Source of the DNA: Bremia lactucae
Taxonomy: Eukaryota; Oomycota; Peronosporomycetes; Peronosporales; Peronosporaceae
NCBI RefSeq assembly: GCF_004359215.1
Contig: NC_090622.1
Location: 1,701,750-1,765,749, forward strand
Direction: 5' to 3'
DNA: 64,000 bases
Both the position numbers and the translations under genes were made by a program. Within the stretch, counting starts at the first letter, position 1, and each line of letters opens with the position of its first letter. Positions 55,201 to 63,458 of this stretch are shown in pieces. Below the pieces are notes generated by a model that saw only the letters and a list, made by a program, of their open reading frames with translations, was not told where the DNA came from and ran no database searches.

Positions 55201-55640
55201 TGGTAGACCTTGCGGTGGCTTTTGAGGAGCAGCTATCGGACGACCCAGGAACGTCCTCGCTTGCGCGCATTGCAGCGCTGAAGCAGGCCAAGTACGACTG
55301 CATCAAGCGTCACCTTGAGAGCGAAGGGTGGACTGTACACCTTTCGGCGCTCGTTTACGGCTCGCTTGGTGCAGTCGCAGGTGGCAACCTCAAAGTTTAT
55401 ATCGACCACCTTGGCCTGCTCAAGCGCGATGCGAAGCGGCTAGACCGGCAGCTGTCCGCAAGCTGCATTCAGTCTAGCCGCCGCATTTGGAACTTACACT
55501 GTGGACAGCACCGCGCGCGCCAGCAAGGCCAAGAAAAAGGAAAGGGGCAAGACCAAGTTCGCGGTAGTTCAAGGCGAAGACCAAGGGGCAGTCGGGTGTC
55601 GGAGTTCGGGGGGACTCCGCCCCACCAAGGCCGCCACTAA
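49236..55640 (+). CDS. Utopia polyprotein: zinc fingers, RNase H, RT, endonuclease
   Basis: 2134 codons from the ATG at 49236. An in-frame TAA at 49194 rules out farther upstream starts except near-cognate TTG. Residue positions are approximate. 1-600: low-complexity region with PGRAGGMLPDRV-type repeats. 613-640: C2H2 finger (CTLC...HRDSRH). 647-667: CxC...H-x3-C finger. 805-936: RNase H with RFDGACRSNPGQGGAG, NNTAEYTALLLG, EGDSSLI and NGHADRLANAALD, keeping the Asp/Glu/Asp/Asp catalytic set. 1290-1600: RT with SSSPGLDGVGYDIYK, VVWYDFANAFGSVPHD, VFQGCPLSP and AAYADDLKIF. About 1905: CCHC (CRLPGC...H...C). About 1974-2030: restriction-like endonuclease, RPDLQV...VVDLAVAFE with K and Y downstream. 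The basic tail is Gln/Arg-rich. All catalytic motifs are intact, so it is a complete element for target-primed reverse transcription. Confidence 0.95.
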   Translation: MRIWWPDWQPRERSLSSDSDGSTASHSSLASDASFYDAPSAAESGMDDDLIPLPPDLSSIDGSRVGQAPFLERSPPFYEHGEGRYELGRGDLGWGDLGQAHDGNSVFSVAAFAGSEYGPCASPRATPLRGGDTDLDAATSGTGTEPASPLASVVPARVDVCDVREAFRSPVPALDTVETWRRTVAHPEGTFGPILGLSIGVAVRAIHDGAAGAGPVRAPSFFASSSARLSAPPTSPPARCGLEEPKAYVFVPGRAGVMLSDRVSNQCQESDGSPGLHTHPPGPAACVKDGTASVSALPDVEAAQEQTHLVSRPGRAGGMLPDRVQHAQTQSICSPGAHRQHPGPNAVELAPIALPLTHQAPAAAQAQAKVISRPGRAGGMLPDRVNFGSALVAATARALGTFSDGEAPISDDAASDDDRFGGVATELPGRAGYTAVAAAYTSGTPDTFPEAASTAAIVYGQLLQVNDDRLGWQALMLPDRVGYGRFPPRGDGFNDSSGATPDDDACAPGRAADMLPAGAASAMARAVPMDVDQGCPWSFSIPDPLPSPFTQRIGGKRRRLNDVDGGNQREHAEQLLLEDVEAGSLNSVLKPFAASASSASVLSVYAHNAQRFTCTLCAYTASSFALLRRHRDSRHRHIAFTDRFSAGCACGIPFVSRLAAANHAHACASLHDTPAATAPAAGSLSPTAGAVNATATVAKTQDRLPDHDPPVLAVSPTQASTTDDNKPQAARWSSPLPRELVASRIAARLGTIPAPRWDPPLPRSVVASRIALRLLPPERKTEKESKAEENSAKDKATAEDTGGEWLLRFDGACRSNPGQGGAGAALFKPSGPVVWTCSHYMPSSSETNNTAEYTALLLGTRAAADHGVKNLRIEGDSSLIIQQVRGIFATRNRRLRQLRVAVKAELARMERATLHSIDRQANGHADRLANAALDRRATKLECGVHADGHGCTSTTTTGPAPVDAPQPASSPVLPAAPPSPVDDDDMGDIDDGEIYAPMKIGPHAIPQRRPRLRLRELEDSEQEAAAAIVERLAATLAAKITDADDWEEAEGYITALPYTLYDKLQPFSQAQRRNPPHPQRQRSAPSAPSPVAPQASQPRGTRSRRRRGNFVGGKKKRRARPPRVTRHHREHRLDEALDDMHAVERSEPGNRKAVAKARRRVGRINSSIVQQRLRHLFDTSEKECVHRILETARRGRAAPNDVTMGMEEALAGAEEGPKEGTCPIKGERLHEFFTTVNSPVSSFDVMAPAGAQFRLALASLPAATNGTELLQEAPSAEEVENQVQHVRASSSPGLDGVGYDIYKVFATQLLPALHAVFACCWKFKRVPGSWKTSVVRLLHKKGDRLDPSNWRPICLQQAIYKLYTGVLSRRFTSWLDANGRHAEAQKGFRAMNGCGEHNFLAAMLVDQARRKRQELHVVWYDFANAFGSVPHDMLWEALERQGVPPEFVACCRGLYAGASFTIGNAADGTTAPIALQVGVFQGCPLSPHLFTAAIAPLLHALKALPGTGVQLTSVDRPGAAAYADDLKIFSSTVDSIKRQHSVVSDFLRWTGMRANPQKCSAMSVQRDSRGVQITQDIGLQLDEAMIPALSASDSYKYLGIGDGFDHVRRRVELAPALTQLKLDATALMQSGLAPWQVVKAVKVYLYPRVEYALRHLRPFAQQLEGFDRHLVRGLRHLLRLPTSSTTAFFYAPVSRGGLGFLPLTELHGALQVAHGWQMLHSPDAATQRIARQQLRQIAEARYRLDAQRWQDREEELAELFLNSKLGTSDAALPKRRNGDIGSLWFDVRGHLHRFGLTLELAPAVEATGTAAKRLQLRVPHHGAWLGHRDILRHLKLHLKNRHWARWAAMKDQGKAARTLGGAGSGFLSRPQGLWESDYRFAVAGRLNQLDTHSVLKRRRLRVHDKCRLPGCARSETLAHVLNHCAGTMDAIRARHDDGLKMIERALTSAVGTREERVEVRVNQTVLSLPGPALRPDLQVYNHTRRMVSVVDLAVAFEEQLSDDPGTSSLARIAALKQAKYDCIKRHLESEGWTVHLSALVYGSLGAVAGGNLKVYIDHLGLLKRDAKRLDRQLSASCIQSSRRIWNLHCGQHRARQQGQEKGKGQDQVRGSSRRRPRGSRVSEFGGTPPHQGRH
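49988..50793 (+). repeat. Five hairpin-forming coding repeats in Utopia copy 1
   Basis: Imperfect inverted repeats lie at 49988-50023, 50172-50205, 50355-50390, 50643-50676 and 50754-50793, each encoding a version of PGRAGxMLPDRV or GWQALMLPDRV. Stem tips differ but stay complementary: CCCGG/CCGGG in the second, CTCGG/CCGAG in the fourth, GCAC/GTGC in the fifth. A PGRAG remnant near 50515 has lost the stem. The same repeats occur in copy 2 at 57478-58283. Confidence 0.85.
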
Positions 55641-55824
55641 GCGGTTATTTCGGGCCCATAGCGGCCGACAGGGCCATACCCAGGTAGGGAACCGCCCTTA
55701 AACCCAACCGGTACGTTGAAGTTCATTGCAATGTGTTGCAACCTACACACAACAAACACACCACATAGAGTCATATTTTATGACACCTGAATTAGAACTT
55801 AACTGGTTGGTAATATATTCGATT

Positions 55825-55968
55825 TATCTGTTCTAATCAGTGTGAAAGCTGGTTTTCGCCTTTTGGCGGACGTTTTTTCACATTTATTTTTGAACTGCCT
55901 GACCGCGCGGCTTGCCGGCAGCGGTTAGGACGGTCTCCGGGGGCGTTCACCTTTCCCCCGTGAGGCCA
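55825..55968 (+). ncRNA. U2 snRNA, 3' part, downstream of Utopia copy 1
   Basis: Identical in layout to 48399-48542: TATCTGTTCTAATCAG, Sm site, two terminal hairpins. Together with 49091-49126 it would reconstitute a 180-nt U2 with no bases lost or duplicated at the insertion point, as far as the canonical U2 sequence allows one to judge. Confidence 0.9.
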
Positions 55969-56580
55969 GCGAAACTTTTGCTTCAATTTCTGTATTTATA
56001 TGTTTGCGTATCATTTAAAGCTCATCGACCCTGTCCGTTATTACATTTGCCCACTATAAGCTTCTTTTGAACAATCAGTCGACTCGCTGTCGATAGTCTG
56101 CTTTTTTCTCGCAAGAAGCAATTTTGTCTCGATNACAATCAGTCGACTCGCTGTCGACAATCTGCTTTCTTCTCGCAAGAAGCAATTTTGTCTCGATGGC
56201 GACAAGTTACCTACACTGCAGCGACATACAGGCGACTTGGACTCACACAATTCTTGATACCAACAAGGCTTGAACCCAGTCCGTGTCGTAAAAGAGTCTG
56301 CTTATAGTCCTCTCAATTTGCATTGACAAAAAACGCTCGGTTGTTAAGCTGGAATCATTAGCCTTTATTTACGAAGTGGTGCAATGGAATTGCATATACT
56401 TTTAGATTGGCCGTGTCCACTATTTACGGATCGATAAATTTAGTACGAAGCGAAGCCGGTTCTTCTATGGAACAATGAATTGTAAAAAATGAGATGCGAC
56501 CAACAAATCACAATTAATCTTTTTTCTTTCGTGAAGGCAGCTACAAGGTATAGTATTGAATCCTTACTGTACTGTAATCC
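55969..56580 (+). other. U2 spacer with a single-N join at 56134
   Basis: The part before the N carries variant b bases ('cgatagtctgcttttttctc'), as at 63570-63600. The part after repeats the preceding 62 nt in variant a form ('cgacaatctgctttcttctc'), as at 48650. Two contigs therefore abut here and the 62-nt repeat is not a biological duplication. Confidence 0.85.
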
Positions 56581-56616
56581 ATACCTTCTCGGCCTTTTGG
56601 CTAAGATCAAGTGTAG
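56581..56616 (+). ncRNA. U2 snRNA, 5' part (nt 1-36), upstream of Utopia copy 2
   Basis: Same 36 nt as at 49091-49126, ending GTGTAG and followed by Utopia AACC. Confidence 0.95.
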
Positions 56617-56725
56617 AACCTTTTTATTTTTACCTCTTTTTCCTTTGTGCTAAGAGTTGATTTAAAATCTATACTTGTGTCTTTAATTTTTGTTGTCCCT
56701 TTTCTGGCCACTCTGCACTCCTGGG

Positions 56726-59700
56726 ATGCGTATTTGGTGGCCAGACTGGCAGCCTCGCGAGCGCTCGCTGTCTTCTGACAGTGACGGCTCTACGGCTAGT
56801 CATTCCAGTCTCGCCAGCGATGCGTCCTTTTATGACGCACCGTCTGCCGCAGAGTCTGGTATGGACGATGATTTGATCCCGCTCCCACCTGACTTGTCAT
56901 CAATTGATGGGTCCAGGGTGGGACAAGCGCCGTTCTTAGAACGTTCGCCCCCCTTTTATGAACATGGAGAGGGTCGATACGAATTGGGACGGGGCGACCT
57001 GGGATGGGGCGACCTGGGACAGGCGCACGATGGAAATTCTGTCTTTTCCGTTGCGGCCTTCGCGGGGTCTGAATATGGGCCCTGCGCGTCTCCACGGGCG
57101 ACACCGCTTCGCGGCGGTGACACGGATTTGGACGCCGCCACTTCGGGCACGGGCACGGAACCCGCTTCGCCCCTGGCCTCCGTTGTGCCAGCGCGCGTCG
57201 ACGTCTGTGACGTGCGCGAGGCCTTCCGGTCTCCGGTCCCGGCTTTAGATACCGTCGAGACCTGGCGACGTACCGTTGCGCACCCTGAAGGTACCTTCGG
57301 CCCTATACTTGGTTTAAGTATAGGGGTCGCCGTTCGGGCAATTCACGATGGCGCGGCGGGCGCCGGCCCCGTCCGGGCCCCAAGTTTTTTCGCCTCCTCC
57401 TCCGCGCGGCTCTCGGCTCCCCCCACCTCTCCGCCGGCCCGGTGTGGCCTCGAGGAACCCAAGGCGTATGTTTTCGTACCCGGCAGGGCGGGCGTTATGC
57501 TGTCCGACAGGGTATCGAACCAATGTCAAGAGAGCGACGGCTCCCCGGGGCTCCACACGCATCCCCCGGGTCCTGCAGCGTGTGTCAAGGACGGAACCGC
57601 TTCCGTGAGCGCCCTTCCAGACGTAAAAGCGGCTCAAGAGCAAACGCATTTGGTATCTCGGCCCGGCAGGGCGGGCGGCATGCTGCCCGACCGGGTGCAG
57701 CACGCACAAACTCAGAGCATCTGCTCTCCGGGAGCCCACAGGCAGCACCCGGGCCCTAACGCGGTCGAGTTGGCTCCCATTGCCCTTCCGCTCACCCATC
57801 AAGCCCCCGCCGCTGCCCAAGCTCAAGCGAAAGTTATTTCTCGACCCGGCAGGGCAGGAGGCATGCTGCCCGACCGGGTCAACTTTGGATCAGCGCTGGT
57901 AGCCGCTACGGCTCGCGCACTGGGTACCTTTAGCGACGGCGAGGCCCCGATAAGCGACGATGCCGCAAGTGATGACGACCGGTTCGGCGGGGTAGCTACG
58001 GAGCTGCCCGGTCGAGCTGGATACACTGCAGTGGCCGCGGCCTACACCTCGGGCACGCCCGACACCTTTCCAGAGGCCGCCTCCACTGCAGCAATTGTTT
58101 ATGGCCAACTCCTACAGGTTAATGACGACCGCCTCGGCTGGCAGGCTCTTATGCTGCCAGACCGAGTCGGGTACGGAAGATTTCCGCCTCGCGGCGATGG
58201 ATTCAATGATTCCTCCGGGGCAACACCCGACGATGATGCTTGCGCACCCGGCAGGGCGGCAGACATGCTGCCTGCCGGTGCAGCATCTGCCATGGCCAGA
58301 GCAGTGCCCATGGACGTCGACCAAGGCTGTCCGTGGTCATTCAGCATCCCCGACCCGCTCCCCTCGCCGTTTACCCAACGCATTGGGGGGAAGCGCCGCC
58401 GCTTGAACGACGTCGACGGTGGTAACCAGCGCGAGCACGCCGAGCAACTGCTGCTCGAGGACGTTGAGGCTGGGTCTCTGAACTCCGTGCTTAAGCCATT
58501 CGCGGCCAGCGCATCCTCAGCCTCCGTCCTGTCCGTGTATGCACACAACGCGCAGCGATTCACGTGCACGCTATGTGCATACACGGCATCTAGCTTTGCC
58601 TTGCTGCGCCGCCACCGGGACTCAAGGCACCGTCACATCGCCTTTACGGACCGGTTTTCGGCAGGTTGCGCGTGCGGCATCCCGTTTGTGTCGAGGCTGG
58701 CTGCAGCAAACCATGCGCACGCATGTGCCAGCCTCCATGACACCCCGGCTGCGACTGCACCAGCAGCAGGGAGTTTAAGCCCCACTGCCGGTGCAGTCAA
58801 TGCAACCGCTACGGTGGCCAAGACTCAAGACCGACTGCCCGATCACGACCCCCCGGTGCTCGCCGTGTCCCCCACACAGGCGAGCACCACCGATGACAAC
58901 AAACCTCAGGCAGCGCGGTGGAGCTCTCCGCTCCCAAGAGAGCTGGTCGCTTCGCGGATCGCAGCCCGCCTCGGCACGATTCCTGCTCCCCGCTGGGACC
59001 CACCACTGCCTCGCAGCGTGGTCGCGTCCAGAATTGCTCTCCGCCTTCTCCCGCCGGAACGAAAGACAGAGAAAGAGTCCAAGGCCGAGGAAAACTCCGC
59101 CAAGGACAAGGCCACCGCCGAAGACACTGGCGGAGAGTGGCTACTGCGCTTCGACGGCGCCTGTCGGTCTAACCCTGGACAAGGCGGCGCCGGAGCTGCA
59201 CTGTTCAAGCCTAGCGGCCCCGTGGTGTGGACTTGTTCCCACTACATGCCGAGCAGCAGTGAGACCAACAACACTGCCGAATACACGGCGCTGCTGCTCG
59301 GCACACGGGCCGCCGCCGACCATGGCGTCAAGAACTTGAGGATCGAGGGTGACAGTAGCCTCATCATCCAGCAGGTGCGTGGCATTTTCGCCACGCGCAA
59401 CAGGCGCCTCCGGCAGCTTCGGGTCGCGGTCAAGGCGGAACTGGCGCGGATGGAGCGGGCCACGCTCCACTCCATCGACCGCCAGGCCAATGGTCATGCC
59501 GACCGCCTGGCAAACGCCGCTCTAGACCGTCGCGCGACCAAGCTGGAGTGCGGGGTGCACGCCGATGGACATGGCTGCACCTCCACTACCACGACGGGTC
59601 CAGCGCCCGTCGACGCACCCCAGCCGGCCTCGTCACCCGTCCTGCCCGCTGCCCCACCCAGCCCCGTCGATGACGACGATATGGGCGACATCGACGATGG

Positions 59701-62700
59701 AGAAATCTATGCGCCGATGAAGATAGGGCCTCATGCTATTCCTCAACGCCGCCCGCGCCTCCGCCTCCGCGAGCTGGAAGACAGCGAGCAAGAGGCGGCG
59801 GCGGCAATTGTAGAGCGGCTAGCGGCGACGCTGGCGGCCAAGATAACGGATGCTGACGACTGGGAGGAGGCAGAAGGATACATCACAGCCCTTCCGTACA
59901 CTCTGTACGACAAGCTGCAGCCTTTCTCCCAGGCCCAGCGCCGCAACCCGCCTCACCCACAGCGCCAGCGCAGCGCCCCTTCAGCCCCATCCCCGGTTGC
60001 GCCGCAGGCCTCACAGCCTCGTGGCACTCGCTCTCGCCGTCGCCGTGGAAACTTCGTTGGTGGAAAGAAGAAGCGTCGCGCTCGGCCACCCCGTGTGACC
60101 CGCCACCACCGTGAGCACCGGCTCGATGAAGCTCTGGACGACATGCACGCGGTGGAGCGTAGCGAGCCAGGCAACCGGAAGGCTGTCGCGAAGGCACGAC
60201 GGCGTGTGGGCAGGATCAACTCGTCCATCGTCCAGCAGCGTCTCCGCCACCTCTTCGATACGTCGGAGAAGGAGTGCGTGCATAGAATTCTAGAGACAGC
60301 ACGGAGAGGACGTGCTGCGCCCAATGATGTGACCATGGGCATGGAGGAAGCTCTAGCGGGTGCCGAGGAGGGGCCAAAAGAAGGTACTTGCCCAATCAAG
60401 GGCGAGAGGCTTCACGAATTCTTCACGACTGTGAATTCACCCGTGAGTTCATTTGACGTGATGGCCCCTGCTGGTGCGCAGTTCCGCTTGGCTCTCGCGA
60501 GCCTTCCGGCCGCTACCAATGGCACGGAGCTTCTCCAAGAGGCCCCTAGCGCTGAAGAGGTCGAGAACCAAGTACAGCATGTACGGGCTAGCTCAAGCCC
60601 AGGCCTGGATGGGGTCGGGTACGATATCTACAAGGTGTTCGCTACCCAACTCCTCCCCGCGCTCCATGCCGTATTCGCGTGCTGCTGGAAGTTCAAGCGC
60701 GTGCCTGGCAGTTGGAAGACCAGCGTGGTACGTCTGCTGCACAAGAAGGGCGATCGTCTCGACCCGTCCAACTGGCGGCCGATCTGCCTGCAGCAGGCTA
60801 TCTACAAGCTTTACACTGGGGTCTTGTCACGCAGGTTCACGAGCTGGCTCGACGCCAATGGCCGCCACGCCGAGGCCCAGAAGGGATTTCGAGCGATGAA
60901 TGGGTGCGGGGAACACAACTTCCTCGCTGCCATGCTCGTAGACCAGGCCAGGCGCAAGCGCCAAGAGCTGCATGTTGTGTGGTACGATTTTGCCAATGCA
61001 TTCGGCAGCGTGCCACACGACATGTTATGGGAAGCGCTCGAGCGACAAGGTGTCCCACCAGAGTTCGTCGCTTGCTGCCGTGGTCTGTACGCCGGCGCTT
61101 CGTTTACGATTGGGAACGCGGCGGACGGGACCACGGCGCCGATTGCGCTGCAGGTGGGAGTGTTCCAAGGCTGTCCACTCAGCCCACACCTCTTCACCGC
61201 CGCAATTGCGCCATTGCTCCACGCGCTCAAGGCCTTACCAGGCACAGGGGTACAGCTCACCAGCGTTGACCGTCCCGGTGCTGCGGCTTACGCCGACGAC
61301 TTGAAAATTTTCAGCAGCACCGTGGATAGCATCAAACGTCAACACTCGGTGGTGAGCGACTTCCTTCGCTGGACTGGCATGCGGGCAAACCCGCAGAAGT
61401 GCAGCGCCATGTCAGTCCAGCGCGACTCACGTGGAGTGCAGATAACCCAGGACATTGGGCTGCAGCTGGATGAAGCCATGATCCCCGCGTTAAGCGCCTC
61501 GGACTCGTACAAGTACTTGGGGATTGGAGATGGGTTTGACCATGTGCGCCGGCGTGTAGAGCTCGCCCCTGCTCTCACGCAGCTCAAGCTCGACGCCACT
61601 GCGCTCATGCAGTCCGGGCTGGCGCCATGGCAGGTGGTGAAGGCCGTCAAGGTTTATCTTTACCCGCGTGTCGAATACGCTCTTCGGCACCTGCGCCCAT
61701 TCGCACAGCAGCTGGAGGGCTTCGACCGCCACCTTGTTCGTGGCCTTCGCCACCTACTCCGACTACCCACCAGCTCCACGACGGCATTCTTTTACGCGCC
61801 GGTTTCGCGTGGAGGATTGGGGTTTCTACCCTTGACAGAGCTGCATGGAGCATTGCAAGTGGCTCATGGGTGGCAAATGCTACATTCTCCAGACGCTGCC
61901 ACCCAGCGCATTGCACGCCAGCAACTCCGTCAAATTGCAGAGGCTCGTTACCGGCTTGATGCTCAGCGGTGGCAAGACCGCGAGGAGGAGCTAGCCGAGC
62001 TCTTCCTCAACAGCAAGCTCGGGACGTCGGACGCAGCCCTACCCAAGCGACGCAACGGTGATATTGGGTCGCTGTGGTTCGACGTCCGCGGCCACCTCCA
62101 CCGCTTCGGCTTGACGTTGGAATTAGCGCCGGCGGTGGAGGCAACTGGTACGGCGGCAAAACGGTTGCAGCTTCGCGTGCCGCACCACGGTGCATGGCTG
62201 GGGCATCGTGACATTTTAAGGCACTTGAAGTTGCACCTCAAGAACAGGCACTGGGCGCGGTGGGCCGCCATGAAAGACCAAGGGAAGGCCGCTCGCACGC
62301 TCGGGGGTGCTGGGAGCGGCTTCCTGTCGCGGCCTCAGGGATTGTGGGAGTCCGACTACCGCTTCGCGGTGGCCGGTCGCCTCAACCAGCTTGACACTCA
62401 CAGTGTCTTGAAGCGCCGTCGCCTCCGCGTCCACGACAAGTGCCGACTCCCTGGGTGCGCGCGGTCCGAGACGCTGGCGCACGTGCTCAACCACTGCGCC
62501 GGCACGATGGATGCGATCCGTGCGCGCCATGATGATGGGCTGAAGATGATTGAGCGTGCTCTCACCTCGGCGGTGGGTACCCGCGAGGAGCGAGTGGAGG
62601 TACGAGTTAACCAAACGGTACTATCCCTCCCGGGCCCAGCGCTCCGGCCAGATCTGCAGGTCTACAACCACACCCGACGTATGGTGTCGGTGGTAGACCT

Positions 62701-63130
62701 TGCGGTGGCTTTTGAGGAGCAGCTATCGGACGACCCAGGAACGTCCTCGCTTGCGCGCATTGCAGCGCTGAAGCAGGCCAAGTACGACTGCATCAAGCGT
62801 CACCTTGAGAGCGAAGGGTGGACTGTACACCTTTCGGCGCTCGTTTACGGCTCGCTTGGTGCAGTCGCAGGTGGCAACCTCAAAGTTTATATCGACCACC
62901 TTGGCCTGCTCAAGCGCGATGCGAAGCGGCTAGACCGGCAGCTGTCCGCAAGCTGCATTCAGTCTAGCCGCCGCATTTGGAACTTACACTGTGGACAGCA
63001 CCGCGCGCGCCAGCAAGGCCAAGAAAAAGGAAAGGGGCAAGACCAAGTTCGCGGTAGTTCAAGGCGAAGACCAAGGGGCAGTCGGGTGTCGGAGTTCGGG
63101 GGGACTCCGCCCCACCAAGGCCGCCACTAA
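56726..63130 (+). CDS. Utopia polyprotein, copy 2
   Basis: 2134 codons from the ATG at 56726, with the same domain order and motifs as copy 1: PGRAG repeats, two zinc fingers, RNase H, RT with AAYADD, CCHC, and endonuclease RPD...D. It differs by one residue: near position 301 copy 1 has DVEAAQEQ and this copy DVKAAQEQ, in the low-complexity region. No stop or frameshift. With two intact, nearly identical ORFs the family was probably active recently, unless the copies are one locus assembled twice. Confidence 0.95.
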   Translation: MRIWWPDWQPRERSLSSDSDGSTASHSSLASDASFYDAPSAAESGMDDDLIPLPPDLSSIDGSRVGQAPFLERSPPFYEHGEGRYELGRGDLGWGDLGQAHDGNSVFSVAAFAGSEYGPCASPRATPLRGGDTDLDAATSGTGTEPASPLASVVPARVDVCDVREAFRSPVPALDTVETWRRTVAHPEGTFGPILGLSIGVAVRAIHDGAAGAGPVRAPSFFASSSARLSAPPTSPPARCGLEEPKAYVFVPGRAGVMLSDRVSNQCQESDGSPGLHTHPPGPAACVKDGTASVSALPDVKAAQEQTHLVSRPGRAGGMLPDRVQHAQTQSICSPGAHRQHPGPNAVELAPIALPLTHQAPAAAQAQAKVISRPGRAGGMLPDRVNFGSALVAATARALGTFSDGEAPISDDAASDDDRFGGVATELPGRAGYTAVAAAYTSGTPDTFPEAASTAAIVYGQLLQVNDDRLGWQALMLPDRVGYGRFPPRGDGFNDSSGATPDDDACAPGRAADMLPAGAASAMARAVPMDVDQGCPWSFSIPDPLPSPFTQRIGGKRRRLNDVDGGNQREHAEQLLLEDVEAGSLNSVLKPFAASASSASVLSVYAHNAQRFTCTLCAYTASSFALLRRHRDSRHRHIAFTDRFSAGCACGIPFVSRLAAANHAHACASLHDTPAATAPAAGSLSPTAGAVNATATVAKTQDRLPDHDPPVLAVSPTQASTTDDNKPQAARWSSPLPRELVASRIAARLGTIPAPRWDPPLPRSVVASRIALRLLPPERKTEKESKAEENSAKDKATAEDTGGEWLLRFDGACRSNPGQGGAGAALFKPSGPVVWTCSHYMPSSSETNNTAEYTALLLGTRAAADHGVKNLRIEGDSSLIIQQVRGIFATRNRRLRQLRVAVKAELARMERATLHSIDRQANGHADRLANAALDRRATKLECGVHADGHGCTSTTTTGPAPVDAPQPASSPVLPAAPPSPVDDDDMGDIDDGEIYAPMKIGPHAIPQRRPRLRLRELEDSEQEAAAAIVERLAATLAAKITDADDWEEAEGYITALPYTLYDKLQPFSQAQRRNPPHPQRQRSAPSAPSPVAPQASQPRGTRSRRRRGNFVGGKKKRRARPPRVTRHHREHRLDEALDDMHAVERSEPGNRKAVAKARRRVGRINSSIVQQRLRHLFDTSEKECVHRILETARRGRAAPNDVTMGMEEALAGAEEGPKEGTCPIKGERLHEFFTTVNSPVSSFDVMAPAGAQFRLALASLPAATNGTELLQEAPSAEEVENQVQHVRASSSPGLDGVGYDIYKVFATQLLPALHAVFACCWKFKRVPGSWKTSVVRLLHKKGDRLDPSNWRPICLQQAIYKLYTGVLSRRFTSWLDANGRHAEAQKGFRAMNGCGEHNFLAAMLVDQARRKRQELHVVWYDFANAFGSVPHDMLWEALERQGVPPEFVACCRGLYAGASFTIGNAADGTTAPIALQVGVFQGCPLSPHLFTAAIAPLLHALKALPGTGVQLTSVDRPGAAAYADDLKIFSSTVDSIKRQHSVVSDFLRWTGMRANPQKCSAMSVQRDSRGVQITQDIGLQLDEAMIPALSASDSYKYLGIGDGFDHVRRRVELAPALTQLKLDATALMQSGLAPWQVVKAVKVYLYPRVEYALRHLRPFAQQLEGFDRHLVRGLRHLLRLPTSSTTAFFYAPVSRGGLGFLPLTELHGALQVAHGWQMLHSPDAATQRIARQQLRQIAEARYRLDAQRWQDREEELAELFLNSKLGTSDAALPKRRNGDIGSLWFDVRGHLHRFGLTLELAPAVEATGTAAKRLQLRVPHHGAWLGHRDILRHLKLHLKNRHWARWAAMKDQGKAARTLGGAGSGFLSRPQGLWESDYRFAVAGRLNQLDTHSVLKRRRLRVHDKCRLPGCARSETLAHVLNHCAGTMDAIRARHDDGLKMIERALTSAVGTREERVEVRVNQTVLSLPGPALRPDLQVYNHTRRMVSVVDLAVAFEEQLSDDPGTSSLARIAALKQAKYDCIKRHLESEGWTVHLSALVYGSLGAVAGGNLKVYIDHLGLLKRDAKRLDRQLSASCIQSSRRIWNLHCGQHRARQQGQEKGKGQDQVRGSSRRRPRGSRVSEFGGTPPHQGRH
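57478..58283 (+). repeat. Five hairpin-forming coding repeats in Utopia copy 2
   Basis: Same five inverted repeats as in copy 1, shifted by 7490 bp, without changes in the stems. They encode the PGRAGxMLPDRV motifs of the N-terminal region. Confidence 0.85.
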
Positions 63131-63314
63131 GCGGTTATTTCGGGCCCATAGCGGCCGACAGGGCCATACCCAGGTAGGGAACCGCCCTTAAACCCAACCG
63201 GTACGTTGAAGTTCATTGCAATGTGTTGCAACCTACACACAACAAACACACCACATAGAGTCATATTTTATGACACCTGAATTAGAACTTAACTGGTTGG
63301 TAATATATTCGATT

Positions 63315-63458
63315 TATCTGTTCTAATCAGTGTGAAAGCTGGTTTTCGCCTTTTGGCGGACGTTTTTTCACATTTATTTTTGAACTGCCTGACCGCGCGG
63401 CTTGCCGGCAGCGGTTAGGACGGTCTCCGGGGGCGTTCACCTTTCCCCCGTGAGGCCA
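63315..63458 (+). ncRNA. U2 snRNA, 3' part, downstream of Utopia copy 2
   Basis: Same 144 nt as 55825-55968, with Sm site and both 3' hairpins. No uninterrupted U2 gene exists anywhere in the window. Confidence 0.9.

Larger units (their letters stand above)
49127..55824 (+). mobile_element. Utopia-type U2-specific non-LTR retrotransposon, copy 1
   Basis: This 6698-bp element lies between nt 36 and 37 of a U2 gene, in the same orientation. It has a T-rich 109-nt 5' UTR, one ORF and a 184-nt 3' UTR ending TTGGTAATATATTCGATT. No LTR and no long poly(A) are present. Target, single ORF, restriction-like endonuclease and an RNase H ahead of RT agree with the published oomycete Utopia families. Transcription from the U2 promoter as a chimeric RNA is the likely mode (inference). 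It appears full length and potentially active. Confidence 0.92.
56617..63314 (+). mobile_element. Utopia-type non-LTR retrotransposon, copy 2
   Basis: 6698 bp, the same boundaries inside U2 as copy 1, offset by 7490 bp. Only two substitutions against copy 1 were noticed: G50136 to A57626, changing Glu to Lys, and silent A54626 to G62116. UTRs look identical. It is either a true second insertion homogenised with the first or an allelic contig of the same insertion. Confidence 0.92.

Noticed and set aside
56072..56196. 62-nt direct repeat around position 56134 as a biological duplication
   Set aside because: An N separates the copies and each copy belongs to a different spacer variant, so it is a contig join.
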